64,000 bases of DNA, taken from assembly GCF_009363075.1 (NCBI RefSeq), contig NZ_CP045293.1, positions 5,987,501 through 6,051,500 on the forward strand, read 5' to 3'. The first letter of the stretch is position 1. Every line of letters begins with the position of its first letter. Shown here one piece after another: positions 56,030-64,000 of the stretch. Both the position numbers and the translations under genes were made by a program. The notes beneath the pieces are model-generated. The model saw only the letters and a list, made by a program, of their open reading frames with translations, was not told where the DNA came from and searched no databases. The DNA comes from Paenibacillus guangzhouensis. Lineage in GTDB: Bacteria; Bacillota; Bacilli; Paenibacillales; Paenibacillaceae.

Positions 56030-57031
56030 ATGCTTAGCAAGGATATCGGAATCGATCTCGGCACAGCGAACGTGCTGATTCACGTGAAGGGTAGAGGTGT
56101 CGTACTAGACGAACCTTCCGTTGTAGCAATCGAAAGTGAAACAAAAAAAGTACTCGCGGTTGGTGAAGAAGCAAGACGCATGGTCGGTCGTACACCGGGT
56201 AATATCATTCCGATACGCCCTCTGAAGGATGGAGTTATTGCCGATTTTGAAGTTACGGAAGCGATGCTTAAATATTTCATCGATCGCGTTGGTGGTCGCA
56301 AATGGTACAGTCACCCTCGTATTCTGATCTGTGCGCCGACGAATATTACGTCGGTTGAACAGAAGGCGATTCGTCAGGCGGCAGAACGGTGCGGTGCGAA
56401 AGAAGTGTTTATGGAAGAAGAACCGAAGGCAGCAGCAATCGGGGCTGGAATGGATATATTCCAGCCTAGTGGTAACATGGTTGTTGATATCGGCGGCGGT
56501 ACAACGGACGTAGCTGTGCTCTCTATGGGCGACGTCGTTACCGCCTCTTCTATTAAAGTCGCAGGGGACAAGTTCGATGCTGCGATCATGAAATATATTA
56601 AGAATAAATATAAATTGTTAATTGGAGAACGGACTTCGGAAGATATTAAGATTAATATCGGAACTGTCTATCCACATGGACGTCAAGCAGAGATGGACAT
56701 CCGTGGACGCGATATGGTATCTGGGCTTCCGTTTACGGTGACGATTAATTCGAGTGAAATACGAGAAGCGCTGTGGGAATCGGTGACGAGCATTGTCGTA
56801 GCGGCTAAGTCGGTATTGGAACGGACACCGCCGGAATTGTCCGCTGATATTATTGATCGCGGGGTTATCCTTACAGGTGGCGGCGCATTATTGGACGGAT
56901 TGGACGAGCTGCTCGCCGAGGAGTTGAAGGTGCCGGTGCTCATTGCTGAGGACCCAATGCATTGCGTGGTAAAGGGTACGGGAATTATGCTTGATAATTT
57001 GGACAAGGTCGTAAAGAAAAACTTCAAATAA
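56030..57031 (+). CDS. mbl: Rod-shape protein Mbl (MreB-like actin)
   Basis: A 333-residue actin-fold ATPase that guides lateral wall synthesis. Phosphate-binding segments DIGIDLGTANVLIHVKGRG and VVDIGGGTTDVAVLS, plus the adenosine loop LTGGGALLDGLDELLAEE, are intact. Sequence and position immediately after spoIIID identify it as Mbl rather than MreB. GGAGGACATGG precedes the ATG. Confidence 0.95.
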   Translation: MLSKDIGIDLGTANVLIHVKGRGVVLDEPSVVAIESETKKVLAVGEEARRMVGRTPGNIIPIRPLKDGVIADFEVTEAMLKYFIDRVGGRKWYSHPRILICAPTNITSVEQKAIRQAAERCGAKEVFMEEEPKAAAIGAGMDIFQPSGNMVVDIGGGTTDVAVLSMGDVVTASSIKVAGDKFDAAIMKYIKNKYKLLIGERTSEDIKINIGTVYPHGRQAEMDIRGRDMVSGLPFTVTINSSEIREALWESVTSIVVAAKSVLERTPPELSADIIDRGVILTGGGALLDGLDELLAEELKVPVLIAEDPMHCVVKGTGIMLDNLDKVVKKNFK

Positions 57032-57102
57032 ACCGATATAGGCTATATACGTAAATGTGATGCGTACATGGCATCAATCGATTTAGATGAGGGGGATCCA
57101 CG

Positions 57103-57996
57103 ATGCTTCGAGGCCTATATACGGCTGCCGCAGGAATGATAACGCAGCAGCGTAGACATGATACGGTAACCAATAATATTGCTAATATTAATACACCGGG
57201 ATACAAGCAAGTGAACGCGGTGGAACGGTCTTTTCCAGAGATGCTCGTCTCGTTAATGGGAGGCGATCATAATCCGCGCGGCTCCTTAGGGAAGCTGAAT
57301 ACTGGCGTGTTCGCGGAGGAGAGCCTGCCGCAATATACGCCGGGCGATGTGACAGAGACGGGGAACCTGACGGATTTTGCTCTAGTGGCGAATTTGTCCG
57401 CCGTGGATCCGAGCACGAACTTGCCGATTGCATTCGACGCGAACGGGCGCAAAGTACTCGATAATGGCGACGTGATGTACAAGCCCCAAGCATTCTTCGC
57501 AGTGCAGAATGCCAATGGTGATACACGTTATACGCGAGACGGCCGATTTAAAGTAAATGAGAGCGGCGAGTTGTTAAGCAGTACAGGCGGTAAAGTGCTG
57601 GACAGCAATGGCCAGCCGATCACGCTGAATGTTCCGATCACAAGTCTGCATGTCAATGCGAAGGGCCAGTGGATCGACACGACGTCGGGTCAGCCCGCAG
57701 CGGGATTGAACCCGATTGGCATTACCCGGATTGAGAACCCGAATTTGCTGGTTCGCGAAGGCGACGGCAATTATAAATTCACGACGGAAGAAGACGCTGC
57801 GAATAATGCAAGTCCCCTTGGACAGGGCGATAATGTGGAGTTGCGTCAAGGTTCGGTGGAACGATCGAACGTGGACTCCGCGCAGTCCATGGTCGACATG
57901 ATGGCAGCTGCACGAGCTTATGAAGCGAACCAGAAGATCATTCAATATTATGATCGCAGCTTGGACAAAGCCGTCAATGAAGTGGGACGCGTCTAG
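57103..57996 (+). CDS. flhO: Flagellar hook-basal body protein FlhO
   Basis: A 297-residue rod/hook-family protein (FlgF/FlgG-like). It begins MLRGLYTAAAGMITQQRRHDTVTNNIANINTPGYKQ, the flagellar basal-body-rod N-terminal motif, and ends with the FlgG-type C-terminal coil (QGSVERSNVDSAQSMVDMMAAARAYEANQKIIQ). In B. subtilis flhO-flhP follow mbl and build the distal rod. GAGGGGG precedes the ATG. Confidence 0.95.
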   Translation: MLRGLYTAAAGMITQQRRHDTVTNNIANINTPGYKQVNAVERSFPEMLVSLMGGDHNPRGSLGKLNTGVFAEESLPQYTPGDVTETGNLTDFALVANLSAVDPSTNLPIAFDANGRKVLDNGDVMYKPQAFFAVQNANGDTRYTRDGRFKVNESGELLSSTGGKVLDSNGQPITLNVPITSLHVNAKGQWIDTTSGQPAAGLNPIGITRIENPNLLVREGDGNYKFTTEEDAANNASPLGQGDNVELRQGSVERSNVDSAQSMVDMMAAARAYEANQKIIQYYDRSLDKAVNEVGRV

Positions 57997-58060
57997 AGAG
58001 CAGTTCATTCTTCAGATTCGCGGATTTGATCCGCGTCACGTGAGAGGGGTAATCTAATCC

Positions 58061-58909
58061 ATGAATAATTCGATGATTTCCGCGATGGTATCGATGTCCG
58101 GCATTCAGCAGAAGCTGGATATCATTTCCGATAATATGGCGAATTCCAATACAACAGGCTATAAAGCAAAGCAGGCTTCGTTCGAAGACGTGCTGACGAA
58201 TCTTGCGACGCATGATGCGAAGATGAAGCAGCCGGGACGTGCGACACCCCTCGGGTTCACGCAGTCCTGGGGGACGCGAATGTCTTCGTTGTCCGAGGAT
58301 ACGACGCAAGGTTCCTTGAAAGTGACCGACGTTCCGACGGACTTGGCCGTGGAAGGCAATGCGATGTTCGAGATTGCGCTCGACGACCAAGGTACAGTAG
58401 GATGGACGCGCGATGGGTCCTTCAATCTCGTGCTGGATAAACAAGATACAGACAATGTCTATTTAACGACAAGCCAAGGATATAAAGTTCTAGATATTAA
58501 TGGTGAACCGATTAAAATTCCGAACGGCTACGCGATGCAAGTAGATGCGAAAGGCCATATTACAGCGCAGAAACCGGGCTCGCCAGAGATTCTGGATATC
58601 GGGTACGTGAAAGTCGCCGAACCGATGCAGCCGGGACTGCTGCAGAAGACGGATGAGAATTTCTACATTTTGCCGTACGGTGCGCCGCAGAATGTGATGC
58701 AAGGCGTGGACCTTGCGAATATGGATCCTGCGGACCCGTTTTCACGGAAAGACATTGCGATTCGCCAAGGAGCCTTAGAACAATCGAACGTTAATCTTGC
58801 GAATGAAATGGTTGATCTTATGCAAGTACAACGCGCGTATCAATTGACAGCAAGAGCTTTAACATCCAGTGATACGATGATGGGACTCGCGAATAATCTG
58901 CGCGCGTAA
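58061..58909 (+). CDS. flhP: Flagellar hook-basal body protein FlhP
   Basis: A 282-residue paralogue of FlhO. N-terminal MISAMVSMSGIQQKLDIISDNMANSNTTGYKAKQASF and C-terminal QGALEQSNVNLANEMVDLMQVQRAYQLTARALTSSDTMMGLANNLRA are the rod-protein signatures. It follows flhO by 64 bases with GAGAGGGG as ribosome site. It probably forms the rod in an operon with mbl and flhO. Confidence 0.95.
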   Translation: MNNSMISAMVSMSGIQQKLDIISDNMANSNTTGYKAKQASFEDVLTNLATHDAKMKQPGRATPLGFTQSWGTRMSSLSEDTTQGSLKVTDVPTDLAVEGNAMFEIALDDQGTVGWTRDGSFNLVLDKQDTDNVYLTTSQGYKVLDINGEPIKIPNGYAMQVDAKGHITAQKPGSPEILDIGYVKVAEPMQPGLLQKTDENFYILPYGAPQNVMQGVDLANMDPADPFSRKDIAIRQGALEQSNVNLANEMVDLMQVQRAYQLTARALTSSDTMMGLANNLRA

Positions 58910-58935
58910 GTAGCAGTTGAAGTGGGGATAGTCCA

Positions 58936-59184
58936 ATGAATGAAGTTCAGAATGAAATGAGACAGGATGCTCGTACCGATAAACCAAAACAAACTGCAGT
59001 CAAGAGACGGAAGCGTAAGCCAGCGTGGCGTATAGCACGCGTTCTGATCTTTATTGCCATATGGGTTATTGCGATTTATGCGGGTTTATCCATCGGTTAC
59101 GTGATTATTGGTAAACGTCCGCTCGGTGATGTATTTCAATGGGCGACGTGGCAGCATGTATTCGACCTCATCTTTGCCAAATAG
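58936..59184 (+). CDS. EpuA-like small membrane protein (RNA polymerase subunit beta accessory annotation)
   Basis: An 82-residue protein: a Lys/Arg-rich cytoplasmic head (VKRRKRKPAWRIA), one membrane helix (VLIFIAIWVIAIYAGLSIGYVIIG) and a short tail containing G-D-V-F-x-W-x-T-W-x-H-V-x-D-L-I. This is the form of EpuA-family proteins often labelled DNA-directed RNA polymerase subunit beta in Bacilli. The label is not a proven function. GTGGGGATAG precedes the ATG. Confidence 0.75.
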   Translation: MNEVQNEMRQDARTDKPKQTAVKRRKRKPAWRIARVLIFIAIWVIAIYAGLSIGYVIIGKRPLGDVFQWATWQHVFDLIFAK

Positions 59185-59209
59185 AACATAGGCCATTTTG
59201 GCCAGTATG

Positions 59210-59238
59210 AAACTCCTCCTACGGGGAGTTTTATTTTT
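59210..59238 (+). terminator. Terminator after EpuA-like gene
   Basis: AAACTCC/GGGAGTTT stem with TTATTTTTATT tail. Confidence 0.8.
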
Positions 59239-59293
59239 ATTACCAGAGTTGTATAATGATTGGGAGAACTGAGACACTGAGGGGGACCCTAGT

Positions 59294-59839
59294 TTGAATG
59301 TGCCCAATTTAATGACGTTGGCCCGTTTTGCGCTAATCCCCATTTATATCTTGGTCTTCGCTTATGGGTCTAGATACTTTGCGTTTCTCATCATTTTGGT
59401 AGCGGGACTAACGGATATTGTGGATGGCTATATTGCGCGCAGAACGAATCAGATTACCAAAGTAGGCGCCATGTTAGATCCCCTCGCAGATAAGTCCATG
59501 ATGCTCGCCGTGATGGTTTCCTTGCTATGGTCAGGAGACCTCCCTTGGAGTGCAGCGACGGCGATGGCCGTTCGTGATTTGGGGATGATTATTGGGTCTG
59601 CCTTTTTTCATTTTAGGGGACTTCAGACCGTTCCAGCGAATTGGATGGGCAAGCTCACTACGGTATTGTTATACGTCGCGATCATGTGGATTTTCTTCCA
59701 GTTCCCCTATGCAGAAATACTGCTCTGGGGTGTCATTGTCTTCTCATTTGTAACTTCCATCATGTATATCATACAATTTAGAGGGTTAAATCAAGTGGAA
59801 TCGCCAATATCATCCGTCAATAAGGGTGAACGTCTTTAA
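59294..59839 (+). CDS. CDP-alcohol phosphatidyltransferase (PgsA-like)
   Basis: A 181-residue membrane enzyme of the CDP-alcohol phosphotransferase family, TTG start after GAGGGGGAC. The D-x2-D-G-x2-A-R-x8-G-x3-D-x3-D signature is present as DIVDGYIARRTNQITKVGAMLDPLADK and binds the CDP-lipid and metal. It likely makes phosphatidylglycerol phosphate or a related lipid, but a second pgsA may exist elsewhere, so I leave the symbol blank. A hairpin GAGCTTATT/AATAAGCTC (59882-59921) follows. Confidence 0.87.
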   Translation: MNVPNLMTLARFALIPIYILVFAYGSRYFAFLIILVAGLTDIVDGYIARRTNQITKVGAMLDPLADKSMMLAVMVSLLWSGDLPWSAATAMAVRDLGMIIGSAFFHFRGLQTVPANWMGKLTTVLLYVAIMWIFFQFPYAEILLWGVIVFSFVTSIMYIIQFRGLNQVESPISSVNKGERL

Positions 59840-59881
59840 GGGATTCCTTCCGCATCATGAACAATTCGTATCGTTCAAAAA

Positions 59882-59926
59882 GAGCTTATTCAGAGGCGGA
59901 TTAGGCACTCGAAATAAGCTCCTTAT
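59882..59926 (+). terminator. Hairpin after CDP-alcohol phosphatidyltransferase gene
   Basis: GAGCTTATT/AATAAGCTC stem with a 22-nt loop and a weak CTTATCTTA tail. Confidence 0.5.
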
Positions 59927-60034
59927 CTTAACCTTCACATTCTGCAGCACATGAAGGACGATGGTAGCTTTTACATGGCAAGAGATTTTTATTCATACGC
60001 TGATTGAGCGTGAATTTCGAAAGGGGCAAAAATC

Positions 60035-60457
60035 GTGTTAAATACGCAGCAAATTCAAGAAATTATTCCACACCGCTACCCATTTCTACTCGTAGATCGC
60101 ATTATCGAGGTGGAAGAAGGCAAACGTGCCGTTGGGATTAAAAATGTAACGATGAACGAGCCGCATTTTGCAGGCCACTTTCCAGGATATCCTGTGATGC
60201 CGGGTGTGCTTATCGTTGAGGCGCTTGCACAAGTAGGTGCAGCATCGATTTTAATGAAAGAAGAGAATAAAGGTAAAATCGGTTTTCTGGCTGGCCTAGA
60301 CGGCTTCCGCTTCCGTGGTCAAGTGACGCCGGGCGATTCGCTTCGTCTTGAAGTCGAGATTATTCGCTTGAAGGGTTCCATTGGTAAAGGCAAAGCTGTC
60401 GCATCGGTGGACGGTAAAGTCGTGTGTGAAGGGGAAATCATGTTCGCCCTTCAATAA
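60035..60457 (+). CDS. fabZ: 3-hydroxyacyl-ACP dehydratase FabZ
   Basis: A 140-residue hotdog-fold dehydratase of fatty-acid elongation with GTG start after AAAGGGGC. N-terminal [18 protein letters not shown] and the active-site [23 protein letters not shown] (catalytic His and Glu) are intact. In B. subtilis fabZ also follows the mbl-flhOP region. Confidence 0.97.
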   Translation: MLNTQQIQEIIPHRYPFLLVDRIIEVEEGKRAVGIKNVTMNEPHFAGHFPGYPVMPGVLIVEALAQVGAASILMKEENKGKIGFLAGLDGFRFRGQVTPGDSLRLEVEIIRLKGSIGKGKAVASVDGKVVCEGEIMFALQ

Positions 60458-60520
60458 TGACTGCGGGGCATGAACTTTCAATAGAGATAAAACCTAAAAT
60501 TCGGAAGGAGCTTATTTCTA

Positions 60521-62236
60521 ATGACAACTGAAACACGTACTGCGCAAGAAATGTATGAAAACTGGCTTCAAGATGCACTTATTGACGATGCGACGAAGCA
60601 AGAACTGCGTACGATCGCGGATCAACCGGGTGAGATTGAGGAGCGGTTCTATAAAGAATTGGAGTTTGGTACCGGCGGCTTGCGCGGCATTATGGGCGCT
60701 GGAACCAACCGAATGAATAAATATACCATTGGTCGTGCGACGCAGGGTTTTGCGACATTTATCTTGGCGCAGGCAGGGGCTTCTGAACAGCCTTCGGTTG
60801 TTATTGCTTATGATTCACGGAATCAGTCACCAGAGTTCGCGCTGGAGACTGCATTGGTGCTCGCAGGGAATGGGATTGTGGCTAAAGTGTTCAAGTCGCT
60901 TCGCCCAACCCCGCAGCTATCCTATACGGTTCGTGCATTGAACGCAACGGGTGGTATTGTAATTACGGCAAGTCATAATCCGCCGGAATATAACGGATAT
61001 AAGGTTTATAACCGTGAAGGCGGCCAGCTTGTTCCTCATGAAGCGGAACAAGTCATTACTGAAATCGGCCGTGTCCCTTCGTTTGCGGCCATTCGCAGCA
61101 TCTCAAGAGAAGAAGCAGAGGCGAAAGGCTTGCTCGTATGGTTAGGGGAAGCAGAAGATCAAAAGTACATTCAGACGGTTGCAGCTGAGAGTCGTAATCG
61201 TGCGCGTATTGCTGGCGAAAGTGGATTAGGCGAGAACTTCCGTATCGTATTTACGCCGCTTCACGGGTCTGGAAACCTTCCAGTTCGCCGCGTTTTAGAG
61301 GAGATTGGGTTCCAGAACATCCATATCGTTGCAGAGCAGGAGCAGCCAGACGGGAATTTCTCAACGGTGAAATCGCCGAATCCGGAAGAACGCGAAGCAT
61401 TCACGCTTGCGATGAAGCTTGCGGCTGAAGTGGATGCGGATATCATTATCGGAACGGATCCTGACGCAGACCGGATGGGCGCTGTGGTGAAGAACGCTGC
61501 GGGTGAATATGTTGTCCTTTCAGGTAATCAGTCCGGGGCGATCATGGTTAATTATTTGCTTAGCCAGCTTCAAGCAGCAGGGCAATTGCCGACGAATGGC
61601 GCTGTGGTGAAGACGATCGTAACAAGTGAGATGGGTGCCACGATTGCGCAGCACTATGGCGCGACTGTGATGAATACATTGACAGGCTTCAAATATATCG
61701 GCGAGAAAATGACTCAATTTGAAGAGTCAGGCAATTATACATATTTATTTGGTTATGAAGAAAGCTATGGCTATCTTGCAGGGAACTATGCCCGAGATAA
61801 GGACGCGGTTATTGCTGCGATGCTGATCTGTGAAGCGGCTGCCTATTATAAGAGCCAAGGGAAGACATTATACGATGTACTGCATGAATTGTACGAATCC
61901 TTTGGATATTTTATGGAGAAGCTAGAGTCACGTACGCTGAAGGGAATTGACGGTGTAGCTCAGATTCAGGCGATCATGACCGCATGGCGTGAGCAAGCGC
62001 CGAAGTCGATTGCGGAAGTGAACATTAAAGAATGCATCGATTACTCTGCGGGTGTCGACGGCTTGCCGCCAGAGAATGTATTGAAGTTCATCCTTGAGGA
62101 CGGATCCTGGTTCTGCTTGCGCCCTTCTGGCACGGAACCTAAGATTAAAATCTATTTTGCGGTTCAAGGGGAGTCATACGCCGAGTCTGAAGCGGCTCTA
62201 GATCGACTTGTCGCGGCCGTAGTAGAACGTTTATAG
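60521..62236 (+). CDS. pgcA: Phosphohexomutase (alpha-phosphoglucomutase, PgcA type)
   Basis: A 571-residue four-domain enzyme interconverting glucose 1- and 6-phosphate (possibly mannose too), supplying UDP-glucose for wall polymers. The phosphoserine loop TASHNPPEYNGYKVY, the metal loop GTDPDADRMG, the sugar loop FGYEESYGYL and the phosphate-binding C-terminal LRPSGTEPKIKIYF are in order. Length suits the PgcA/YhxB branch. GGAAGGAGC precedes the ATG. Confidence 0.93.
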   Translation: MTTETRTAQEMYENWLQDALIDDATKQELRTIADQPGEIEERFYKELEFGTGGLRGIMGAGTNRMNKYTIGRATQGFATFILAQAGASEQPSVVIAYDSRNQSPEFALETALVLAGNGIVAKVFKSLRPTPQLSYTVRALNATGGIVITASHNPPEYNGYKVYNREGGQLVPHEAEQVITEIGRVPSFAAIRSISREEAEAKGLLVWLGEAEDQKYIQTVAAESRNRARIAGESGLGENFRIVFTPLHGSGNLPVRRVLEEIGFQNIHIVAEQEQPDGNFSTVKSPNPEEREAFTLAMKLAAEVDADIIIGTDPDADRMGAVVKNAAGEYVVLSGNQSGAIMVNYLLSQLQAAGQLPTNGAVVKTIVTSEMGATIAQHYGATVMNTLTGFKYIGEKMTQFEESGNYTYLFGYEESYGYLAGNYARDKDAVIAAMLICEAAAYYKSQGKTLYDVLHELYESFGYFMEKLESRTLKGIDGVAQIQAIMTAWREQAPKSIAEVNIKECIDYSAGVDGLPPENVLKFILEDGSWFCLRPSGTEPKIKIYFAVQGESYAESEAALDRLVAAVVERL

Positions 62237-62271
62237 TATAAGTACCGTCCAAACACGTATCCAACTTGACG

Positions 62272-62306
62272 ACCTCTCCGGAAATCTTCAAAATTTCTGG
62301 AGAGGT
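62272..62306 (+). terminator. Terminator of pgcA
   Basis: ACCTCTCCGGAAAT/ATTTCTGGAGAGGT stem; the tail ATTGAAATTTT is only moderately T-rich. Confidence 0.7.
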
Positions 62307-62343
62307 ATTGAAATTTTATGTACATCATTTAGGAGGTTTTTCT

Positions 62344-64000
62344 GTGCTTCAACGTTTGCATCCTTGGAATACACGTATTCGCTCATGGTTATGGTGGATT
62401 GTCATTGTGGCCATTATTGCCGCGCTGCCAGTTGTCTATGACCGTATTCAGACGGAGAATACTTCGAAAAAGGTTGAATTTGTATTTGATTATCGCGACT
62501 TGGTAGACGTCGCTGCGCTTCAGCCGAACCCCGATGCTTTTATTCAAGAATGGCTAGGTAAGTTAAAAGAGGCCGGCGTTCAATCCATGTCGATGTATGA
62601 GAGTACATTGTCTGAATTTAAGTCGAGCCGCCGTATTCAGCTCTTTAATGCGAATGAGTTGTCTTTATTAACGGGACAACCTGTCAATCTGCAGCAGAAC
62701 TATACGAATTTGCTGTTCACAAGTGCTGAGAATGAGAAGGCGCTCGCGCCAATCATCCGGGATACGTTCACTCGTCTCGGCTATGAAGTAAGATCTTGGT
62801 CTTTCAAGGAACAGAATGGACTTGTCATTGAAGCTTCACCAGATCAAGCCTTGATGAAACCGATGCAACAAGATCCGATTACGATGCAAATGCTCCACGA
62901 TCGTGGATTTCATATTGTCCCTCGTCTGACGGATGCACTCCCGTACGATTCACAGGTGACAGAACAGCTATTGTCGACATATTCCAACCTTGGTGTTAAC
63001 CGAATTATCTTTGACGGCGAGTCGGTGACAGGATTCAGTGATGAGGCAGACAGAGGCACATTAACGGATTTTGCGAACCGATTGAAGGAGCACAATATTG
63101 GGATTGCCACCATTGAGAACTTGAAGAAGCCGCAGAAGGGCATTCAGAAGCTCTCGTATTTGATCGATTACAATGTGGTTCGGCTGTACTCTTTGAGTGA
63201 ACAGGATTCTTCCTTGTCGCCAGCGACGATCTCCGATCGCTTCACACTTGCGACGAAGGATCGTAATATTCGGATGCTGTATCTGAATACCGCTGCCGCG
63301 AAGGATTTGACGAAGGCTGAATTGACGAACTCGCTCGATAACTTGGTGCGCAGCTTGCAAGCCCCAGGTCATGCCATTCGTGATATTGAGAAGAACGGCT
63401 TTACAATGGGACAAGCTGAGCCATTCCAGGTAACAGACTCTAGCTTGCAGCATTATTTGAAGCTTATTGTCGTGATTGGCGCTGTTGCGTTTATTTCGTT
63501 GTTAATTTCGTATTTCATTCCATTGCTAATGACACCGGCATTCATTCTTGGGTTGATCGGTGCTGCTGGATTGTACAAGCTAAAGCCAGCTCTGCTCGAA
63601 CAAGCGTTGGCTCTTGGTGTATCGATTAGTGCGCCGACCATTGCGCTTATTCTCGTTATTCGTAAAATGCAAGCTCTTCGTGAAGCGAACAGTGATTTAT
63701 CTGCCGGTACACGTCTCGTTCATACCTTGATTCAATATGTGAAGACGGCGATTATCTCGCTTATGGCTGTTCCATTTATGATTGCGCTGCTGAACAACAT
63801 TAGCTACAGTCTGGTATTGAATCAATTCCGCGGCGTCAGTCTGCTTCACTTGGCACCGATCGGTCTTGTGGCGTTATATGTATTCTTGTACTGCGGTGAT
63901 TCTGTCTTAAAAGAGCTGCGCAGATGGCTCCGTATGCCGATTACGGTCATTATGGTTGTTGCATTCGTCGTTGCGGCTGCTGCGGGGTACTACTATTTGA
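62344..64000 (+). CDS. DUF5693 family membrane protein, 3' end outside window
   Basis: The GTG at 62344 follows AGGAGG, and the frame is open without stop to the window edge (552 codons visible). An N-terminal membrane helix (about 15-33) precedes a soluble barrel-like domain (about 45-370) with repeated strand-turn units (EFVFDYRDLVD..., RGTLTDFANRLKEHNIGIATIEN), followed by at least five C-terminal membrane helices from about residue 372. This matches the DUF5693 family, often next to CsaB-type pyruvyltransferase genes for SLH-binding wall polymer; the neighbour is beyond the window. Function is unknown. Confidence 0.78.
   Translation, partial: MLQRLHPWNTRIRSWLWWIVIVAIIAALPVVYDRIQTENTSKKVEFVFDYRDLVDVAALQPNPDAFIQEWLGKLKEAGVQSMSMYESTLSEFKSSRRIQLFNANELSLLTGQPVNLQQNYTNLLFTSAENEKALAPIIRDTFTRLGYEVRSWSFKEQNGLVIEASPDQALMKPMQQDPITMQMLHDRGFHIVPRLTDALPYDSQVTEQLLSTYSNLGVNRIIFDGESVTGFSDEADRGTLTDFANRLKEHNIGIATIENLKKPQKGIQKLSYLIDYNVVRLYSLSEQDSSLSPATISDRFTLATKDRNIRMLYLNTAAAKDLTKAELTNSLDNLVRSLQAPGHAIRDIEKNGFTMGQAEPFQVTDSSLQHYLKLIVVIGAVAFISLLISYFIPLLMTPAFILGLIGAAGLYKLKPALLEQALALGVSISAPTIALILVIRKMQALREANSDLSAGTRLVHTLIQYVKTAIISLMAVPFMIALLNNISYSLVLNQFRGVSLLHLAPIGLVALYVFLYCGDSVLKELRRWLRMPITVIMVVAFVVAAAAGYYYL

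Overview
The window is chromosomal DNA from an endospore-forming Firmicute. Paenibacillus or a close relative fits best. The support is the sporulation gene set (spoIIR, spoIID, spoIIQ, spoIIID, a CotD-like coat protein), strong GGAGG-type ribosome binding sites with frequent TTG/GTG starts, several proteins with copper-amine-oxidase-like (stalk) and SLH domains, and a gene order that follows the Bacillus subtilis prfA-to-fabZ arc with an 11-gene NDH-1 operon added after the ATP synthase operon.

Layout. 1-7 kb: a 5'-truncated secreted repeat protein, a stalk-domain protein, a sensor kinase/response regulator pair, a CotD-like spore coat gene and a DUF2339 membrane protein. 7-19.5 kb: ychF, a lipoprotein, prfA-prmC, an inserted formaldehyde-fixing module (hxlR, hxlA, hxlB), spoIIR, the Sua5-type tRNA t6A gene, mntP, ywlE, and then rpiB-ywlG-glyA behind a ZTP riboswitch. 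19.5-27.7 kb: an MFS transporter, an ABC exporter with a LytTR regulator fused to a degenerate ABC ATPase, a CtpA-type protease, upp and mnaA. 27.9-35.1 kb: atpZ-I-B-E-F-H-A-G-D-C. 35.5-46.9 kb: a His-rich small gene, a gene-poor repeat-rich stretch, and nuoABCDHIJKLMN without nuoEFG. 47-64 kb: an SLH-anchored subtilase, DUF1146, murA, spoIID, spoIIQ, a lipoprotein, spoIIID, mbl, flhO-flhP, an EpuA-like peptide, a CDP-alcohol phosphatidyltransferase, fabZ, a phosphohexomutase and a truncated DUF5693 membrane protein.

How the genes work together. Energy metabolism (F1Fo ATPase, NDH-1), translation and one-carbon housekeeping (prfA, prmC, sua5, glyA) and engulfment-stage sporulation (spoIIR, spoIID, spoIIQ, spoIIID) are interleaved. 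Sigma-F-like promoters can be read before spoIIQ and possibly spoIIR, and a sigma-E-like one before spoIIID.

The most notable unexplained signal is a pair of homologous structured RNA elements, complement(4246..4411) and 53512..53658. They lie beside the CotD-like gene and between spoIID and spoIIQ. They share a conserved core, and their helices show compensatory base changes. I could not assign them to any RNA family I know. Other non-coding structure includes a MITE family (two full copies and two palindromic mini-copies), nested inverted repeats at 11.15-11.35 kb, and a roughly 225-bp imperfect foldback upstream of nuoA.
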